NCBI RefSeq assembly: GCF_000276605.1
Contig: NZ_AKJX01000164.1
Location: 41,106 to 105,105 of the forward strand
Reading direction: 5' to 3'
DNA length: 64,000 nucleotides
DNA from: Acidovorax sp. CF316
GTDB taxonomy: Bacteria > Pseudomonadota > Gammaproteobacteria > Burkholderiales > Burkholderiaceae_C
A model generated the notes under the pieces. It ran no database searches, was not told the DNA's origin, and saw only the letters and a list, made by a program, of their open reading frames with translations. Of the stretch, positions 1-9,166 are shown piece after piece (position 1 is the first letter of the stretch; every line of letters begins with the position of its first letter). Both the position numbers and the translations under genes were made by a program.

Positions 1-873
1 GGGAATGCGCGAGATCAACCCCGCAACGGCCCCGAGCAGCACGGTGGCCAGGGCCGCCACATAGGGCACCTGCTGCTGCGTGAGCAGCCAGATGGCGCCG
101 GCCATGACCATCCAGTTCACCGCCGACAGCACCAGCTGCAGCAGCCCGACGGACCAGTGCGGCATGGGAAAGGCATGCCCGCGCAGCGTGATCGGTTCCC
201 CCCGGCGCAGCACGCAGACCACGAGGTACAGCCCGGTCACCGCGGCCATGGCGCTGCCGATCCAGCGCAGCTGGTGGCCGGCCATGTCCCAGCCTTCGGG
301 CAGCTGGGGTGTCCAGAGCCAGAATACGGCGCCCGCGAGCACGAAGTAGCCGAGCCAGTTGGTGATGATGCTGATGGCCACCACCTGGCCGATGTCGCCC
401 ACCGACAGCCCCTGGCGCGAGTACAGCCGGTAGCGCACGGTGACACCGCCGATGAGCGAGCCCAGGTTGAGGGTGAACGGGTAGGCGATCAGCGTGGTGC
501 CCACCGTGCGCGCCACCGGCAGGCCGTGCCGGGTGTAGTAGCGCCCGAACAGGTCGAAGGTGCTGTAGATGCCATGGCTGGCGAAGGCCAGCGCGGCGCC
601 GCCCAGCAGCGCGGCGCTGGGCAACTCGACCAGCGCATTCCATACGGCGCCCCAGTCCACGGTGCGTGCCTGCCGGAACAGCAGGGCCCCGATCAGCAGC
701 ACGAATGCGCCCGTGACCAGCGTGATGGCCCAGGGCCACCAGCGGCTGTTGCGCAGGGTGTTCCAGCGGCTGGGGGCTGCCGGGGCTTCCTTGCGCGCGC
801 CCGGCCTGTGGGCCGGGGCCGTGGGCGCTGGCGTGGCGGTCCCGCGCAGTGAATGGGTGGCGGGCGCGCTCAT
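1..873 (-). CDS. YbhN/UPF0104-type membrane protein (C-terminus cut by window edge)
   Basis: This is a polytopic inner-membrane protein of the lysylphosphatidylglycerol-synthetase-like TM family (UPF0104, E. coli YbhN type). 291 codons are visible before the reading frame leaves the window. After a Pro/Ala-rich cytosolic start of about 35 residues there are several hydrophobic segments, and a GSLIGGxxVRYRLY stretch of the kind this family carries between helices. The start codon lies 10 bases after the stop of the cardiolipin synthase gene, so it is the third gene of a ybhP-clsB-ybhN operon. A role in lipid handling is inferred from this context; the biochemical function of the family is not settled. 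Confidence 0.75.
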   Translation of the reverse strand, partial: MSAPATHSLRGTATPAPTAPAHRPGARKEAPAAPSRWNTLRNSRWWPWAITLVTGAFVLLIGALLFRQARTVDWGAVWNALVELPSAALLGGAALAFASHGIYSTFDLFGRYYTRHGLPVARTVGTTLIAYPFTLNLGSLIGGVTVRYRLYSRQGLSVGDIGQVVAISIITNWLGYFVLAGAVFWLWTPQLPEGWDMAGHQLRWIGSAMAAVTGLYLVVCVLRRGEPITLRGHAFPMPHWSVGLLQLVLSAVNWMVMAGAIWLLTQQQVPYVAALATVLLGAVAGLISRIP

Positions 874-883
874 GGCCGGTACC

Positions 884-2131
884 CTAGGTGGCCGACGCCG
901 CCTGGGGGTTGTCCGTGCGCAAGGCCTCGGCCTGCTCCTGGGCCTTGACCAGCGAGATGGTGGGCTCGTGGCGCGGCAGCCAGCCGGCCCATGCCGGAAA
1001 CCAGCGCATCAGGTGGAACACGCAGTAACTGCGCACCAGGCGCAGCCCTTCCCACGGCCCCTTGGGCGAGGGCTCGACCTGCTTGCAGCAGTTGTCCATG
1101 AGGTGGGCCATGCGGCTGTACAGCGTGGCGTTGAACGTGCGGTCGCGGATGATCACGTTGGCTTCCAGGTTCAGCGACAGGCTCAGTGGATCGAGATTGC
1201 TCGATCCCACGGTGGACCATTCGTCGTCCACCAGCGCCACCTTGCCGTGCAGCGGGCGGTCGCAGTACTCATAGATGCGCACACCGGCGCGCAGCAGATG
1301 GTCGTAGAGCAGGCCGGCGGCCGTCTTCACGATGGGCATGTCGGGCTGGCCCTGCAGGATCAGGCGCACGTCCACACCCCGCCGCGCGGCCCGCCGCATC
1401 TCGCGGATGAAGCGGTAGCCCGGGAAGAAGTAGGCATTGGCGATCACCACGCGCTTGCGCGCCGAGCGCAGGGCAATGCGGTAGTGGCGCTCGATGTCGT
1501 TGGTGTGGTCGTGGTTGTCGCGGGTGACGAAGATGGCATGTGCGGTGCCCGCATACGGCTGGCCGCGCGCCGGCAGCGCCTTGGCGCGGCTGCGGCGGCG
1601 CTCAGCGGGGCTGAGAACGGCCTCGTGCGTGTACTGGTGCATCTGCGCGACGATGGGGCCGCGCACTTCCACGGCATAGTCCTGCTTGGCTTCCGGGCCG
1701 AAGTCGGCCACATGGTCGGCCGAGTAGTTGATGCCACCGATGAAACCATGCTCGCCATCGACCACCACGATCTTGCGGTGCATGCGGCGCAGCATGTTCA
1801 GGCGCTGGCCCAGCACCCGCTTGCCAGGATCGAAGATGCGAAAGTGCACGCCGGCCTGCACCAGTGCATCCAGGTATTGGTCCGACAGGTCGGGCGAGCC
1901 GAAACCGTCCACCAGCACATGCACCTGCACGCCACGTTGCGCCGCAGCGAGCAGCACGGCATGCAGCTCCTGGCCGATCTTGTCGTCGAACAGGATGAAG
2001 GTTTCGAGCATGACCTCGCGGCGTGCCTTGGCTATGGCCTCGAACACCCGGGGGAAGAAGTCCTCCCCGTTTTCGAGCAGCTCGAACTGGTTGCCCGGTA
2101 CCCAGCGCGATGACTGCGAGGCCCGGCTCAT
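884..2131 (-). CDS. clsB: cardiolipin synthase ClsB-type (phospholipase D family)
   Basis: This 415-residue phospholipase-D-superfamily enzyme is predicted to make cardiolipin from phosphatidylglycerol and a second phospholipid at the inner membrane. Two complete HKD motifs are visible: H118-K120-D125 and H295-K297-D302, each followed by the family's Gly/Ser-Asn stretch (FIGGIN and GSSN). The frame is open far upstream to 2518, but ATG 2131 is chosen because it forms an ATGA overlap with the stop of the upstream endonuclease gene and gives the usual ClsB length. There is no N-terminal membrane helix, which fits ClsB rather than ClsA. Its neighbours are the ybhP- and ybhN-like genes, the same order as in E. 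coli. Confidence 0.9.
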   Translation of the reverse strand: MSRASQSSRWVPGNQFELLENGEDFFPRVFEAIAKARREVMLETFILFDDKIGQELHAVLLAAAQRGVQVHVLVDGFGSPDLSDQYLDALVQAGVHFRIFDPGKRVLGQRLNMLRRMHRKIVVVDGEHGFIGGINYSADHVADFGPEAKQDYAVEVRGPIVAQMHQYTHEAVLSPAERRRSRAKALPARGQPYAGTAHAIFVTRDNHDHTNDIERHYRIALRSARKRVVIANAYFFPGYRFIREMRRAARRGVDVRLILQGQPDMPIVKTAAGLLYDHLLRAGVRIYEYCDRPLHGKVALVDDEWSTVGSSNLDPLSLSLNLEANVIIRDRTFNATLYSRMAHLMDNCCKQVEPSPKGPWEGLRLVRSYCVFHLMRWFPAWAGWLPRHEPTISLVKAQEQAEALRTDNPQAASAT

Positions 2132-2895
2132 AGCGAAATCTCCGCGGCCAGGGGGGCGTGGTCCGAGAGCTTGTCCCAGGGCTTCTTGGGCAGGTGCAGC
2201 GGCGCATGCACAGCGGCATTGCGCACATAGATGCGGTCCAGCGCCAGCAGGGGCATGGAGGCCGGAAAGGTGCGCACAGCGCGCCCTGTGGATTGCACGA
2301 ACACCTCGTGCAGGCCGGCGCGGTCGCGCAGGATCTCGTGCGCGCGGCCACGCCAGTCGTTGAAGTCGCCGGCCACGACCACGGGCTCCTCGGGATCGAA
2401 GGTGTTCACCAGATCGCACACGCTGCGCAACTGGCGCTGGCGGTGCGCCTCCTGAAGACCCAGGTGCACGCAGATCGCATGCACGGGGCTGTGGTGGTTG
2501 GGCGGCTGCAGGATGCAATGCAGCATGCCGCGCCGCTCCGGCCCGCTCACCGAGATGTCATGGTTCTCGTAGTGGGTGATGGGAAACTTGGACAAAAGGG
2601 CATTGCCGTGGTGGCCGTTGTCGTACACCGCATTGCGGCCATAGGCGAATTGGGTCCAGATGGTGTCCGCCAGGAACTCGTAGTGGGGCTCCTGCGGAAA
2701 GTTCTCGACCCGGCCTGCATGGCGGTGGTGCGTGCCGAGCACTTCCTGCAGAAACACGAGGTCCGCAGACACGTGGCGCACGGCATCGCGCAACTCGTGC
2801 AGCATGAAGCGCCGGTTGAAGGTGGTGAAGCCCTTGTGCACATTCACGGTCAATACCTTGAAGGCAATGGGCTGGGATGCGGAGGTGTGCGCCAT
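2128..2895 (-). CDS. endonuclease/exonuclease/phosphatase family protein (YbhP-like)
   Basis: A 255-residue EEP-fold (DNase I-like) metal-dependent phosphodiesterase or phosphatase. The signature blocks are in order: an early NVHKG, LVFLQEV with the metal-binding Glu, [17 protein letters not shown] with the Asn/Asp pair, and a terminal SDHAPL with the catalytic His. ATG 2895 is preferred to the longer start at 2949 because the fold begins directly after it; neither has a strong ribosome site. It is the first gene of the operon with clsB and the ybhN homologue, so a phospholipid-linked substrate is plausible but not shown. Confidence 0.8.
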   Translation of the reverse strand: MAHTSASQPIAFKVLTVNVHKGFTTFNRRFMLHELRDAVRHVSADLVFLQEVLGTHHRHAGRVENFPQEPHYEFLADTIWTQFAYGRNAVYDNGHHGNALLSKFPITHYENHDISVSGPERRGMLHCILQPPNHHSPVHAICVHLGLQEAHRQRQLRSVCDLVNTFDPEEPVVVAGDFNDWRGRAHEILRDRAGLHEVFVQSTGRAVRTFPASMPLLALDRIYVRNAAVHAPLHLPKKPWDKLSDHAPLAAEISL

Positions 2896-3054
2896 GGAAA
2901 CAATCTGAAAAGGGTGCCGCACCGTGCTGGTGCGTGCCCCCTCGGGCATGCGCCGTCAGGGGTTGTGCCTTGATTGTTCCGGCCCGTGGCCGGGGCTTCT
3001 GTAGGACGGCTTGCCGTCAGCGCGTGCAGCGGCGGCCCAAAGCGCGGGCCCAGG

Positions 3055-3972
3055 TCAGGCGGGCAGGAAGCCTTCGACCGACAGGTAGCGCTCGCCCGTG
3101 TCGTAGTTGAAGCCCAGCACGCGGGCGCCCACGGGCAGCTCGGGCAGCTTCTGGGCAATGGCGGCCAGCGTGGCACCCGAGGAGATGCCCACGAGCATGC
3201 CTTCCTCGCGTGCGCAGCGGCGCGCGTATTCGCGTGCGGGCTCGGCATCGACCTGGATCACGCCGTCGAGCAGGGTGGTATCGAGGTTCTTGGGCACGAA
3301 GCCCGCGCCGATGCCCTGGATGGGGTGGGGCGAGGGCGCGCCGCCCGAGATCACCGGCGAGGCCGAGGGCTCCACCGCGAACACCTTGAGCTGTGGAAAT
3401 TTCGCCTTGAGCACGCGCGCCACGCCGGTGATGTGGCCACCCGTGCCCACGCCGGTGATGAGGGCGTCCAGGCCATCGGGGAAGTCCTGGAGGATCTCCT
3501 GCGCCGTGGTGCGCTCGTGCACGTCGATGTTGGCGGGGTTCTCGAACTGCTGGGGGATCCAGGCGCCGGGCGTCTGGGCCAGCAGTTCCTGGGCGCGGGC
3601 GATCGCGCCCTTCATGCCCTTCTCGCGCGGGGTCAGGTCGAATGTGGCGCCGTAGGCCAGCATCAGGCGGCGGCGCTCGATGCTCATGCTGTCGGGCATC
3701 ACCAGCACCAGCTTGTAGCCCTTGACGGCGGCCACCAGCGCCAGGCCGATGCCGGTGTTGCCCGAGGTGGGCTCGATGATGGTGCCGCCGGGCTGCAGCG
3801 CGCCCGAGCGCTCAGCGTCTTCCACCATGGACAGGGCGATGCGGTCCTTGATCGAGCCGCCGGGGTTGCCGCGCTCGGCCTTGACCCAGACATTGGCCGC
3901 GCTGCCGAACAGGCGGTTGATGCGCACGTGCGGCGTGTTGCCGATGGTCTGCAGAATGTTGTCGACTTTCAT
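3055..3972 (-). CDS. cysK: cysteine synthase (O-acetylserine sulfhydrylase)
   Basis: A PLP-dependent fold-type II enzyme of 305 residues that makes cysteine from O-acetylserine and sulfide. The Schiff-base lysine is K42 in GGSIKDR, the substrate loop TSGNTG is at 69-74, the phosphate-binding loop is GTGGHITG, and the active-site stretch [13 protein letters not shown] is of the CysK type. An AGGAGA ribosome site sits six bases before the ATG. It stands alone on the minus strand between rtcA (86 bases away) and ybhP. It could be called CysM in some schemes; the [11 protein letters not shown] block favours CysK. Confidence 0.9.
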   Translation of the reverse strand: MKVDNILQTIGNTPHVRINRLFGSAANVWVKAERGNPGGSIKDRIALSMVEDAERSGALQPGGTIIEPTSGNTGIGLALVAAVKGYKLVLVMPDSMSIERRRLMLAYGATFDLTPREKGMKGAIARAQELLAQTPGAWIPQQFENPANIDVHERTTAQEILQDFPDGLDALITGVGTGGHITGVARVLKAKFPQLKVFAVEPSASPVISGGAPSPHPIQGIGAGFVPKNLDTTLLDGVIQVDAEPAREYARRCAREEGMLVGISSGATLAAIAQKLPELPVGARVLGFNYDTGERYLSVEGFLPA

Positions 3973-4058
3973 GGCGTCTCCTGGTCAAGAAAAGGGTGGG
4001 TGACAGTGCAAGGCGGCATTGTGGCCCAGTCCGGCCTTCTCCCGCACTGCCGTACCCA

Positions 4059-5105
4059 CTACGCCGGGCTCACCCGGACCAGAACGCTGCCGCCTGCACC
4101 CGGCTCTGTCGCCACCCGCACCGGCAGGCAGGCATTGATCACCGCCGAATTCGTGCGCGTGTGGTCCGTGAGCTCGCTCGCCGTGTAGCGGGCCTCCTGG
4201 CCCGTGCGCCATACGGCCAGGGCCAGCGGCAGCATCCACTGGTCGGCCAGGTGGGGGCCGGTGGCTGCGGTGCTGCGCTCGTAGGCCTGTACCTCCTCGG
4301 CCAGCTTGCGCGCCACGGTCTCGGCCGACAGGCCGCGTTCGCCGAACTGGCAGAACACCTCGGTCACCTGCGCGTATTCCAGCGTGGCCATCAGCACATT
4401 GCCCGGTCCTTCGTGCTGGCGTACGCCGGGCGCGCGCAGCTGGCCGGCCTCCAGCGTCCAGCCCAGGCGCCGGCCCAGCTCCTCCAGCTCGCGTGTGGCC
4501 ACGCTGCGCGCCAGGCCGGGTGCCAGGGCCTCGGCCCAGGCGGCCACGGGCGCCCCGCGTTCCACCAGATCGAACAGAGTGAGGGCCTGCGTTGCCGGCG
4601 TGATCTGCGCGTGCAGCAGCCCGCCACCGGCCGGGTAGAAGCCGCGCCGCTCCAGCGCCAGTTCCAGTCCCACGCCCAGCCGCGCAAGCAGCGGCGCATA
4701 CGCGCGCTGCAGAAAGTCGAACGGCGGCGCCATCGGGTTGTGCGTGCCGCCCGCCAGCTGGATGCGGCTGGGCCCGTCGGCCAGCATCAGCGCGGGCAGC
4801 ACGGTCTGCAGCACCAGCAGGCAGCTGCCTGCGCCGGCGATGCGGAAGGTGTAGTCCCCCGCGCGCACCGCACCGGGCGTGAACTGCAGCGACTGCGAGC
4901 CCAGCTCCGCCCCTTCGGCCTGCCCGCCGCTGACCTGCACCGCTGCCTGCACGCAGGCCAGGTGCTGGCGCATCAGCCCGGGCTTGGCACGCCCGGCGCG
5001 GATGCGCTCGATGTGCAGCGGCCGGCCCGTCACCATGGACAGCGCCAGGCCGGTGCGCAGGATCTGGCCGCCGCCTTCGCCCTGGGAGCCGTCGAGCTTC
5101 AGCAT
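4059..5105 (-). CDS. rtcA: RNA 3'-terminal phosphate cyclase
   Basis: RtcA converts RNA 3'-phosphates to 2',3'-cyclic phosphates through a covalent AMP-histidine intermediate. The 348-residue protein has the N-terminal GSQGEGGGQILR block, the GGTHNP stretch and, near the C-terminus, the nucleophile region DHTRTN, whose H315 aligns with the catalytic histidine of E. coli RtcA. The longer open frame up to 5870 is a shadow of the upstream gene; ATG 5105 overlaps the stop of the nucleotidyltransferase gene by seven bases and gives the family length. It is the last gene of the sigma54-type rtc operon and acts with the ligase RtcB. Confidence 0.93.
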   Translation of the reverse strand: MLKLDGSQGEGGGQILRTGLALSMVTGRPLHIERIRAGRAKPGLMRQHLACVQAAVQVSGGQAEGAELGSQSLQFTPGAVRAGDYTFRIAGAGSCLLVLQTVLPALMLADGPSRIQLAGGTHNPMAPPFDFLQRAYAPLLARLGVGLELALERRGFYPAGGGLLHAQITPATQALTLFDLVERGAPVAAWAEALAPGLARSVATRELEELGRRLGWTLEAGQLRAPGVRQHEGPGNVLMATLEYAQVTEVFCQFGERGLSAETVARKLAEEVQAYERSTAATGPHLADQWMLPLALAVWRTGQEARYTASELTDHTRTNSAVINACLPVRVATEPGAGGSVLVRVSPA

Positions 5106-5956
5106 GGCGCCTCCTGCGATGGGGGTGCGTTGAAGCGCAGCACGGTGTCGTGCAGCAGGGTGTCGAGCGCGCCATGGCCCGGCACGGGCAGGGGCTGCAC
5201 CGGCTCGGCGGCGTTGCGCGCCAGTTCGGCTTCGATGAAGGCGTGGATGCCGGGCCAGCGCGGGCTGGTCGCGGACTCTCCCGCGCGCACCTTCACCTCC
5301 AGCAAGGCGTTGATCTCGGCGATCAGCGCGGCGTCGGCCACCGGGTCCAGCGTGTGCTGGGCCAGTTCGGCAAAGCGCATGGGCGGCACGCCAGGGCGCG
5401 CACGTATCCAGCGCGCGGCCAGCAGCGGGCGCAGCACGTAGAGGTATTTCTTGTAGCGCACCTCGTCGGCCTGCAGGTGCTCGCGGAAGTTCTTCTTGGC
5501 CATGGAGGCGTAGTGGTGCCAGCCTTTGGCGTTGGAGAACACGGTCTCGGCCAGCGCACGAAAACGCTCCATGGTGCCGGCGTCCTCGCGGTAGACCACG
5601 GGCGAACGCAGCCATTCGAGCAGCGTGGGGTTGGACTCGCGCATCAGACCCAGCGCCTTGCGCAGGTCCCAGCCGTTGATGTCCAGGTCGCCACTGATCG
5701 GCACCTCGATCACGTCGCGCCCCGGGGCCACGGTGAGGTACCAGGGCAGCCGGTTCACGTAGATGAAGCGCACGTCGTAGTCGCTGTCGGGCGAGGCAAA
5801 GCCCCAGCCCCGGCTGCCCGACTCGCAGGCGAAGAGGATGGTGACCTGGTGCTGTGCTTCGATGGCGCAAAGGTTCTCCATGATCTGCACGCGCATGGCG
5901 GGATCGATGGGGTGGGCCGATTGGAGGAATTCTTCCAGTTGCTGTTCTTTGTGCAT
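5099..5956 (-). CDS. RlaP-type nucleotidyltransferase of the RNA repair operon
   Basis: A 285-residue polymerase-beta-superfamily nucleotidyltransferase of the type associated with RtcB systems (RlaP, Pfam PF10127). The catalytic signature is visible: GSRGWGFASPDSDYDVR, with the GS pair at 47-48 and the metal-binding acidic residues D59 and D61. It sits between rtcB and rtcA and overlaps rtcA by seven bases, so translational coupling is likely. From the family it is expected to add nucleotides to damaged RNA ends or otherwise edit them before sealing. The substrate is unknown, and the exact activity is inferred from context. Confidence 0.85.
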   Translation of the reverse strand: MHKEQQLEEFLQSAHPIDPAMRVQIMENLCAIEAQHQVTILFACESGSRGWGFASPDSDYDVRFIYVNRLPWYLTVAPGRDVIEVPISGDLDINGWDLRKALGLMRESNPTLLEWLRSPVVYREDAGTMERFRALAETVFSNAKGWHHYASMAKKNFREHLQADEVRYKKYLYVLRPLLAARWIRARPGVPPMRFAELAQHTLDPVADAALIAEINALLEVKVRAGESATSPRWPGIHAFIEAELARNAAEPVQPLPVPGHGALDTLLHDTVLRFNAPPSQEAPC

Positions 5957-5964
5957 GTGCTGAT

Positions 5965-5991
5965 GCCGGCGCTGGTCTGGCCAGCGCCGGC
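5965..5991 (-). other. intercistronic hairpin between rtcB and the RlaP gene
   Basis: A perfect 11-bp inverted repeat (GCCGGCGCTGG and its complement) with a five-base loop lies in the 70 bases between rtcB and the next gene. There is no U-tract after it in the direction of transcription, so it is more likely an mRNA-processing or stability element, or a partial attenuator, than a complete terminator. Confidence 0.6.
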
Positions 5992-6026
5992 TCCGTTCAA
6001 TGGTTGCCGTGGAGGTGCAAAGGGGC

Positions 6027-7244
6027 CTACCCCTTCACGCACACCACCTGCTTGAGCGTGTAGACCACCTCCACCAGGTCCTGCTGGGCGGCCATCACGG
6101 CGTCGATGTCCTTGTAGGCCATCGGGATCTCGTCGATCACGTCGGCGTCCTTGCGGCATTCCACGCCCTCGGTGGCAGCGATCTGGTCGGCGATGGTGTA
6201 CATCTTCTTGGCCTTGGTGCGGCTCATCTTGCGGCCCGCACCGTGGCTGCAGCTCATGAAGCTCTCGGGGTTGCCCTTGCCGCGCACGATGAAGCTCTTG
6301 GCGCCCATGCTGCCCGGGATGATGCCCAGCTCGCCGGCCTTGGCGCTCACGGCACCCTTGCGGGTGACGAGCACGTCCTCGCCGAAGTGGGTCTCGCGGC
6401 TCACGTAGTTGTGGTGGCAGTTCACCGCCTCCACATGCGCCTCGAAGGGCTTGGTGATCACCTTGCGGGCGGCCGCGATCACGCGCTGCATCATCACCTC
6501 GCGGTTGGCGCGCGCGAACTTCTGCGCCCAGCCCACCGCACGCACGTAGTCGCCGAAGTACTTGGCGCCTTCCTCGAAGTAGGCCAGGTCCTGGTCGGGC
6601 AGGTTGCGCTGGTGCAGCTCGGCATCCTTCTTGGCCAGCTCGATGAAGTGCGTGCCGATGGCATTGCCCACGCCGCGCGAACCCGAGTGCAGCATGAACC
6701 ACACGCTGCCGTGCTCGTCCAGGCAGACCTCGATGAAGTGGTTGCCGGTGCCCAGAGTTCCCAGGTGCTTGTGGTTGTTGGTGTTGCGAAAGCGCGGGTA
6801 GTCCTCGCAGATCGCGTCGAACTCGCCCTTGAGCGCGGACCAGGCCACATCGGTCTCGTCGGGCGGCGTTTCCCACGCACCCTTGTCGCGGCCCACGCGG
6901 CGCGGGTTGCTGCCGTGCGGCACGGCCTTCTCGATCGCCGAGCGCAGCGGGCCCAGGTTGTCGGGCAGGTCGTTGGCGTGCAGCGTGGTCTTGCAGGCCA
7001 TCATGCCGCAGCCGATGTCCACGCCCACCGCGGCCGGGATGATGGCCTTGAAGGTCGGGATCACCGAGCCCACCGTGGCGCCGATGCCGTAGTGCACGTC
7101 GGGCATGGCTGCCACGTGCTTGAACACGATGGGCAGGCGTGCCGCGTTCTCCAGTTGCTTCTGGGCCTCGTCTTCGACGGGGACGCCCTGGGTCCACATC
7201 TTGATGGGGACGCCGTTTTCCACATTGCGTTGCAGGTAGTTCAT
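6027..7244 (-). CDS. rtcB: RNA ligase RtcB
   Basis: RtcB joins RNA ends bearing 2',3'-cyclic phosphate or 3'-phosphate to 5'-OH ends, using GTP and Mn2+. The 405-residue protein keeps the metal site: D76 and C79 in VGVDIGCGM, the histidine-rich GTGNHFIEV and HSGSRGVGN blocks, and the nucleophile H334 in SCSHGAGRK (H337 in E. coli). It is followed by RlaP and rtcA and preceded by two unrecognised genes in one transcription unit. Its likely job is repair of tRNA or rRNA cut by nucleases. No archease gene is seen in the window. Confidence 0.96.
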   Translation of the reverse strand: MNYLQRNVENGVPIKMWTQGVPVEDEAQKQLENAARLPIVFKHVAAMPDVHYGIGATVGSVIPTFKAIIPAAVGVDIGCGMMACKTTLHANDLPDNLGPLRSAIEKAVPHGSNPRRVGRDKGAWETPPDETDVAWSALKGEFDAICEDYPRFRNTNNHKHLGTLGTGNHFIEVCLDEHGSVWFMLHSGSRGVGNAIGTHFIELAKKDAELHQRNLPDQDLAYFEEGAKYFGDYVRAVGWAQKFARANREVMMQRVIAAARKVITKPFEAHVEAVNCHHNYVSRETHFGEDVLVTRKGAVSAKAGELGIIPGSMGAKSFIVRGKGNPESFMSCSHGAGRKMSRTKAKKMYTIADQIAATEGVECRKDADVIDEIPMAYKDIDAVMAAQQDLVEVVYTLKQVVCVKG

Positions 7245-7283
7245 TTCTCTTTCCTTGTTCTTGGTTCTGTTTCGGTGGTTCTG

Positions 7284-8096
7284 CTATTCGCTGGCCAGGT
7301 CGAACACCGCTTCGAGGATTTGCTTCTCGCCCATGCACCCGCCACAGGTGCAGTGCGCGGGCGGACCCATGGCGCTCGTGTCCATCGCCAGGATCTGCTG
7401 TGCGAATCGCTGGCGGTTGCCTTCATCGAGCAGCCAGGCCTTCATGGTTTCGCGAAACTCCGGCTGGTCTTCGGAAAAAGCGTTCTGGATCTCGTGTTGG
7501 CCCCAGAAATCCCAGTAGCTGGCATTCGCATAGTGCTGCACGGCGCTTTCCCGCTCGTCCGCCAGCCAGTGGGCCAGCAGCGGGGCGATGGACACGCCGC
7601 CCTTGTGGAACATCAGCAGGATATCGAACGCATTCGCGCCGTCGAACGGGCTGGCCTCGCGCCCGGTAGAGCCCAGGCCCTCGCGGAAGAAGGCCAGTGC
7701 GAAGGCGTCCACGGCGGCACGTTCCTTGGGCGACAGTGCATCTGCGGGGCATTTGCCCAGCCGGTCCAGGTACAGCTCGGTCGAATGGTGCAACTCCTTG
7801 CCCTGGGCCAGCAGCTCCAGCATGCGGGGCAGGAAGTACAGCAGCTCATCCGCAGGTTGCTCGCTGCTCTTGGCCGAGCCGTTGTACTCGTAGAAATGCC
7901 GGTTGGTGACCTGGCGCAGCGGCAGGCGGCGCATCTCGCGCTCCATGGCCTCGTCCATGCAGCAGGCGATGCACACATCCAGCATCTGCGTCGGCGCGCG
8001 GTGGTGCTGGAAGGCGGCATACGCGGCATCCACCGCCTCGCGCAGGGCGGGTGGCAGGGTCGTGGCTTCCTCTTCAGCGATTTGACGGGCTTCCAT
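7284..8096 (-). CDS. unknown Cys-rich protein of the rtc operon
   Basis: I do not recognise this 270-residue soluble protein. It is largely helical in appearance and acidic. There are two cysteine clusters: C42-x2-C45-C46 near the start, and HCTCGGC about 20 residues from the end. Together they could form a zinc or other metal site. ATG 8096 is chosen because GGAGAG sits seven bases before it; ATG 8111 in the same frame would add five residues. It lies 39 bases upstream of rtcB in the same direction, so a role in RNA repair or its sensing is inferred only from position. Confidence 0.7.
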   Translation of the reverse strand: MEARQIAEEEATTLPPALREAVDAAYAAFQHHRAPTQMLDVCIACCMDEAMEREMRRLPLRQVTNRHFYEYNGSAKSSEQPADELLYFLPRMLELLAQGKELHHSTELYLDRLGKCPADALSPKERAAVDAFALAFFREGLGSTGREASPFDGANAFDILLMFHKGGVSIAPLLAHWLADERESAVQHYANASYWDFWGQHEIQNAFSEDQPEFRETMKAWLLDEGNRQRFAQQILAMDTSAMGPPAHCTCGGCMGEKQILEAVFDLASE

Positions 8097-8145
8097 CGTC
8101 GTACTCTCCATGGCGTCTTGTGCGCCGTGCTGTCATCCATCGCAT

Positions 8146-8883
8146 CTACTGCACCATTCCCAGGGCGGCAGCGCGTGCATAGTTCTTCAGTTCCTCGTCG
8201 TGCGCCGGCACGCTGCGGATGAATAGCTCCACCCGTTCCTGCAATTCCCTCGGGCGCTGCAGATAGCGGCCCTCGTGGCCGATGCCATGCAGGGCAGAGA
8301 CCTGTACCTCGCGGCAGGGCACCTCCAGCATGTGGCAGAAAACAGCCCACATCGCATCGCGCCATTCAGGAACTTCTTTGACATTCCAGAACGTCGGCCA
8401 CACGTCGAACCACATGTAGCAGGCAAAGTGCAGCCGGTCGCTGCCGCTGCCGATGGCCGCTTGCACGTGGGCCATGCGCGGTGCGAAGCATTCGCTCCAC
8501 AGGCGCGGGAAGGCCTGCATCATGCGCATCGCATCCGCCAGCGGAACCGATGGGTCTAGCACCATGGCCGGTATGTCGCCGGCGTTGTTGCTCATCACAT
8601 GCGTGAGGCCCATGCCCACCTGCTCGTCGCTGTAGGGCGCGAGATCGGTGCCCGCGTTGGCGAACAACACGGTCTGGATATGCGTCCACTGCAAGGGCGT
8701 GGCCTGAAAATCCGGCCCATCGTTGTCCCAGTACCACTCCTGCTCCTTCTTGCCCGGCACGGGCCGGTCGAAGAGGTAGCGGACGGCGTCGGCATACAGC
8801 GTGGCATCGAGTCCCAGGGACCCGGGTGTCACTGGCAACGGCGCCTGCCTTGCCAGTCGTTTTTCACGTGCAGTCTGTTTCAT
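8146..8883 (-). CDS. unknown Trp-rich protein of the rtc operon
   Basis: I do not recognise this 245-residue soluble protein. It begins with a basic segment (KQTAREKRLARQ) and is rich in Trp, Met and His, with stretches such as EWYWDNDGPDF and ACYMWFDVWPTFWN; the rest looks alpha-helical. AGAGGA lies six bases before the ATG. The gene starts 29 bases after a tRNA-like element ending in CCA, and is followed 49 bases later by the Cys-rich gene and then rtcB. The basic N-terminus would suit RNA contact, but that is speculation. Confidence 0.7.
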   Translation of the reverse strand: MKQTAREKRLARQAPLPVTPGSLGLDATLYADAVRYLFDRPVPGKKEQEWYWDNDGPDFQATPLQWTHIQTVLFANAGTDLAPYSDEQVGMGLTHVMSNNAGDIPAMVLDPSVPLADAMRMMQAFPRLWSECFAPRMAHVQAAIGSGSDRLHFACYMWFDVWPTFWNVKEVPEWRDAMWAVFCHMLEVPCREVQVSALHGIGHEGRYLQRPRELQERVELFIRSVPAHDEELKNYARAAALGMVQ

Positions 8884-8912
8884 GGCGTTCCTCTTTTACT
8901 TCTTTCTCTGTT

Positions 8913-9059
8913 TGGTGGACGCGACGGGATTCGAACCCGCATCTTTGCAGCGACCAGGGTGCTTTACTCCGCTGGCCCAGTGAACGGTTGGAAACGCGCG
9001 CCAGTGGCAGACCCGTCATCGGAGCCAGCACCTGCATCCTCAACCTTGCCCGTTCACCG
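8913..9059 (-). ncRNA. tRNA-like RNA element B (T-arm + CCA) upstream of an rtc-operon gene
   Basis: Read on the minus strand, 8940-8924 is a canonical T-arm (GCGGG, loop TTCGAAT, CCCGT) followed by CGCGTCC, a discriminator A and an encoded CCA ending at 8913. No matching 5' acceptor strand or standard D and anticodon arms are seen, so it is not a functional tRNA gene. Upstream, 9059-9050 can pair with 8987-8978 over 10 bp, enclosing 62 bases. The 5' part shares GTGAACG and AGGTTG-type motifs with the leader at 10854-10815. I read it as a structured RNA inside the operon transcript; a tRNA remnant is the alternative. Confidence 0.5.
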
Positions 9060-9166
9060 ACTCTCCCGCTGCACTCGGTGTTACCCGACCTGCCGGCAAT
9101 AACAACATTTTTGGCAGTGGCGCTCCCTTCTGTGCCAGCGCGCCCGTATTCCTCTTGGCTCTTTGC

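Noticed and set aside
884..2518. 544-residue version of the cardiolipin synthase
   Set aside because: The extra N-terminus is read out of frame through the YbhP gene and is Arg/Ala/Pro-rich; ATG 2131 with the ATGA overlap is the sound start.
4059..5870. 603-residue fused protein upstream of rtcA
   Set aside because: The upstream half is the out-of-frame shadow of the RlaP gene; RtcA homology begins at 5105.
8801..8983. 60-residue frame with the peptide DATGFEPASLQ
   Set aside because: This peptide is a common false product of the complement of a tRNA T-arm and 3' end; the frame also overlaps the unknown Trp-rich gene.
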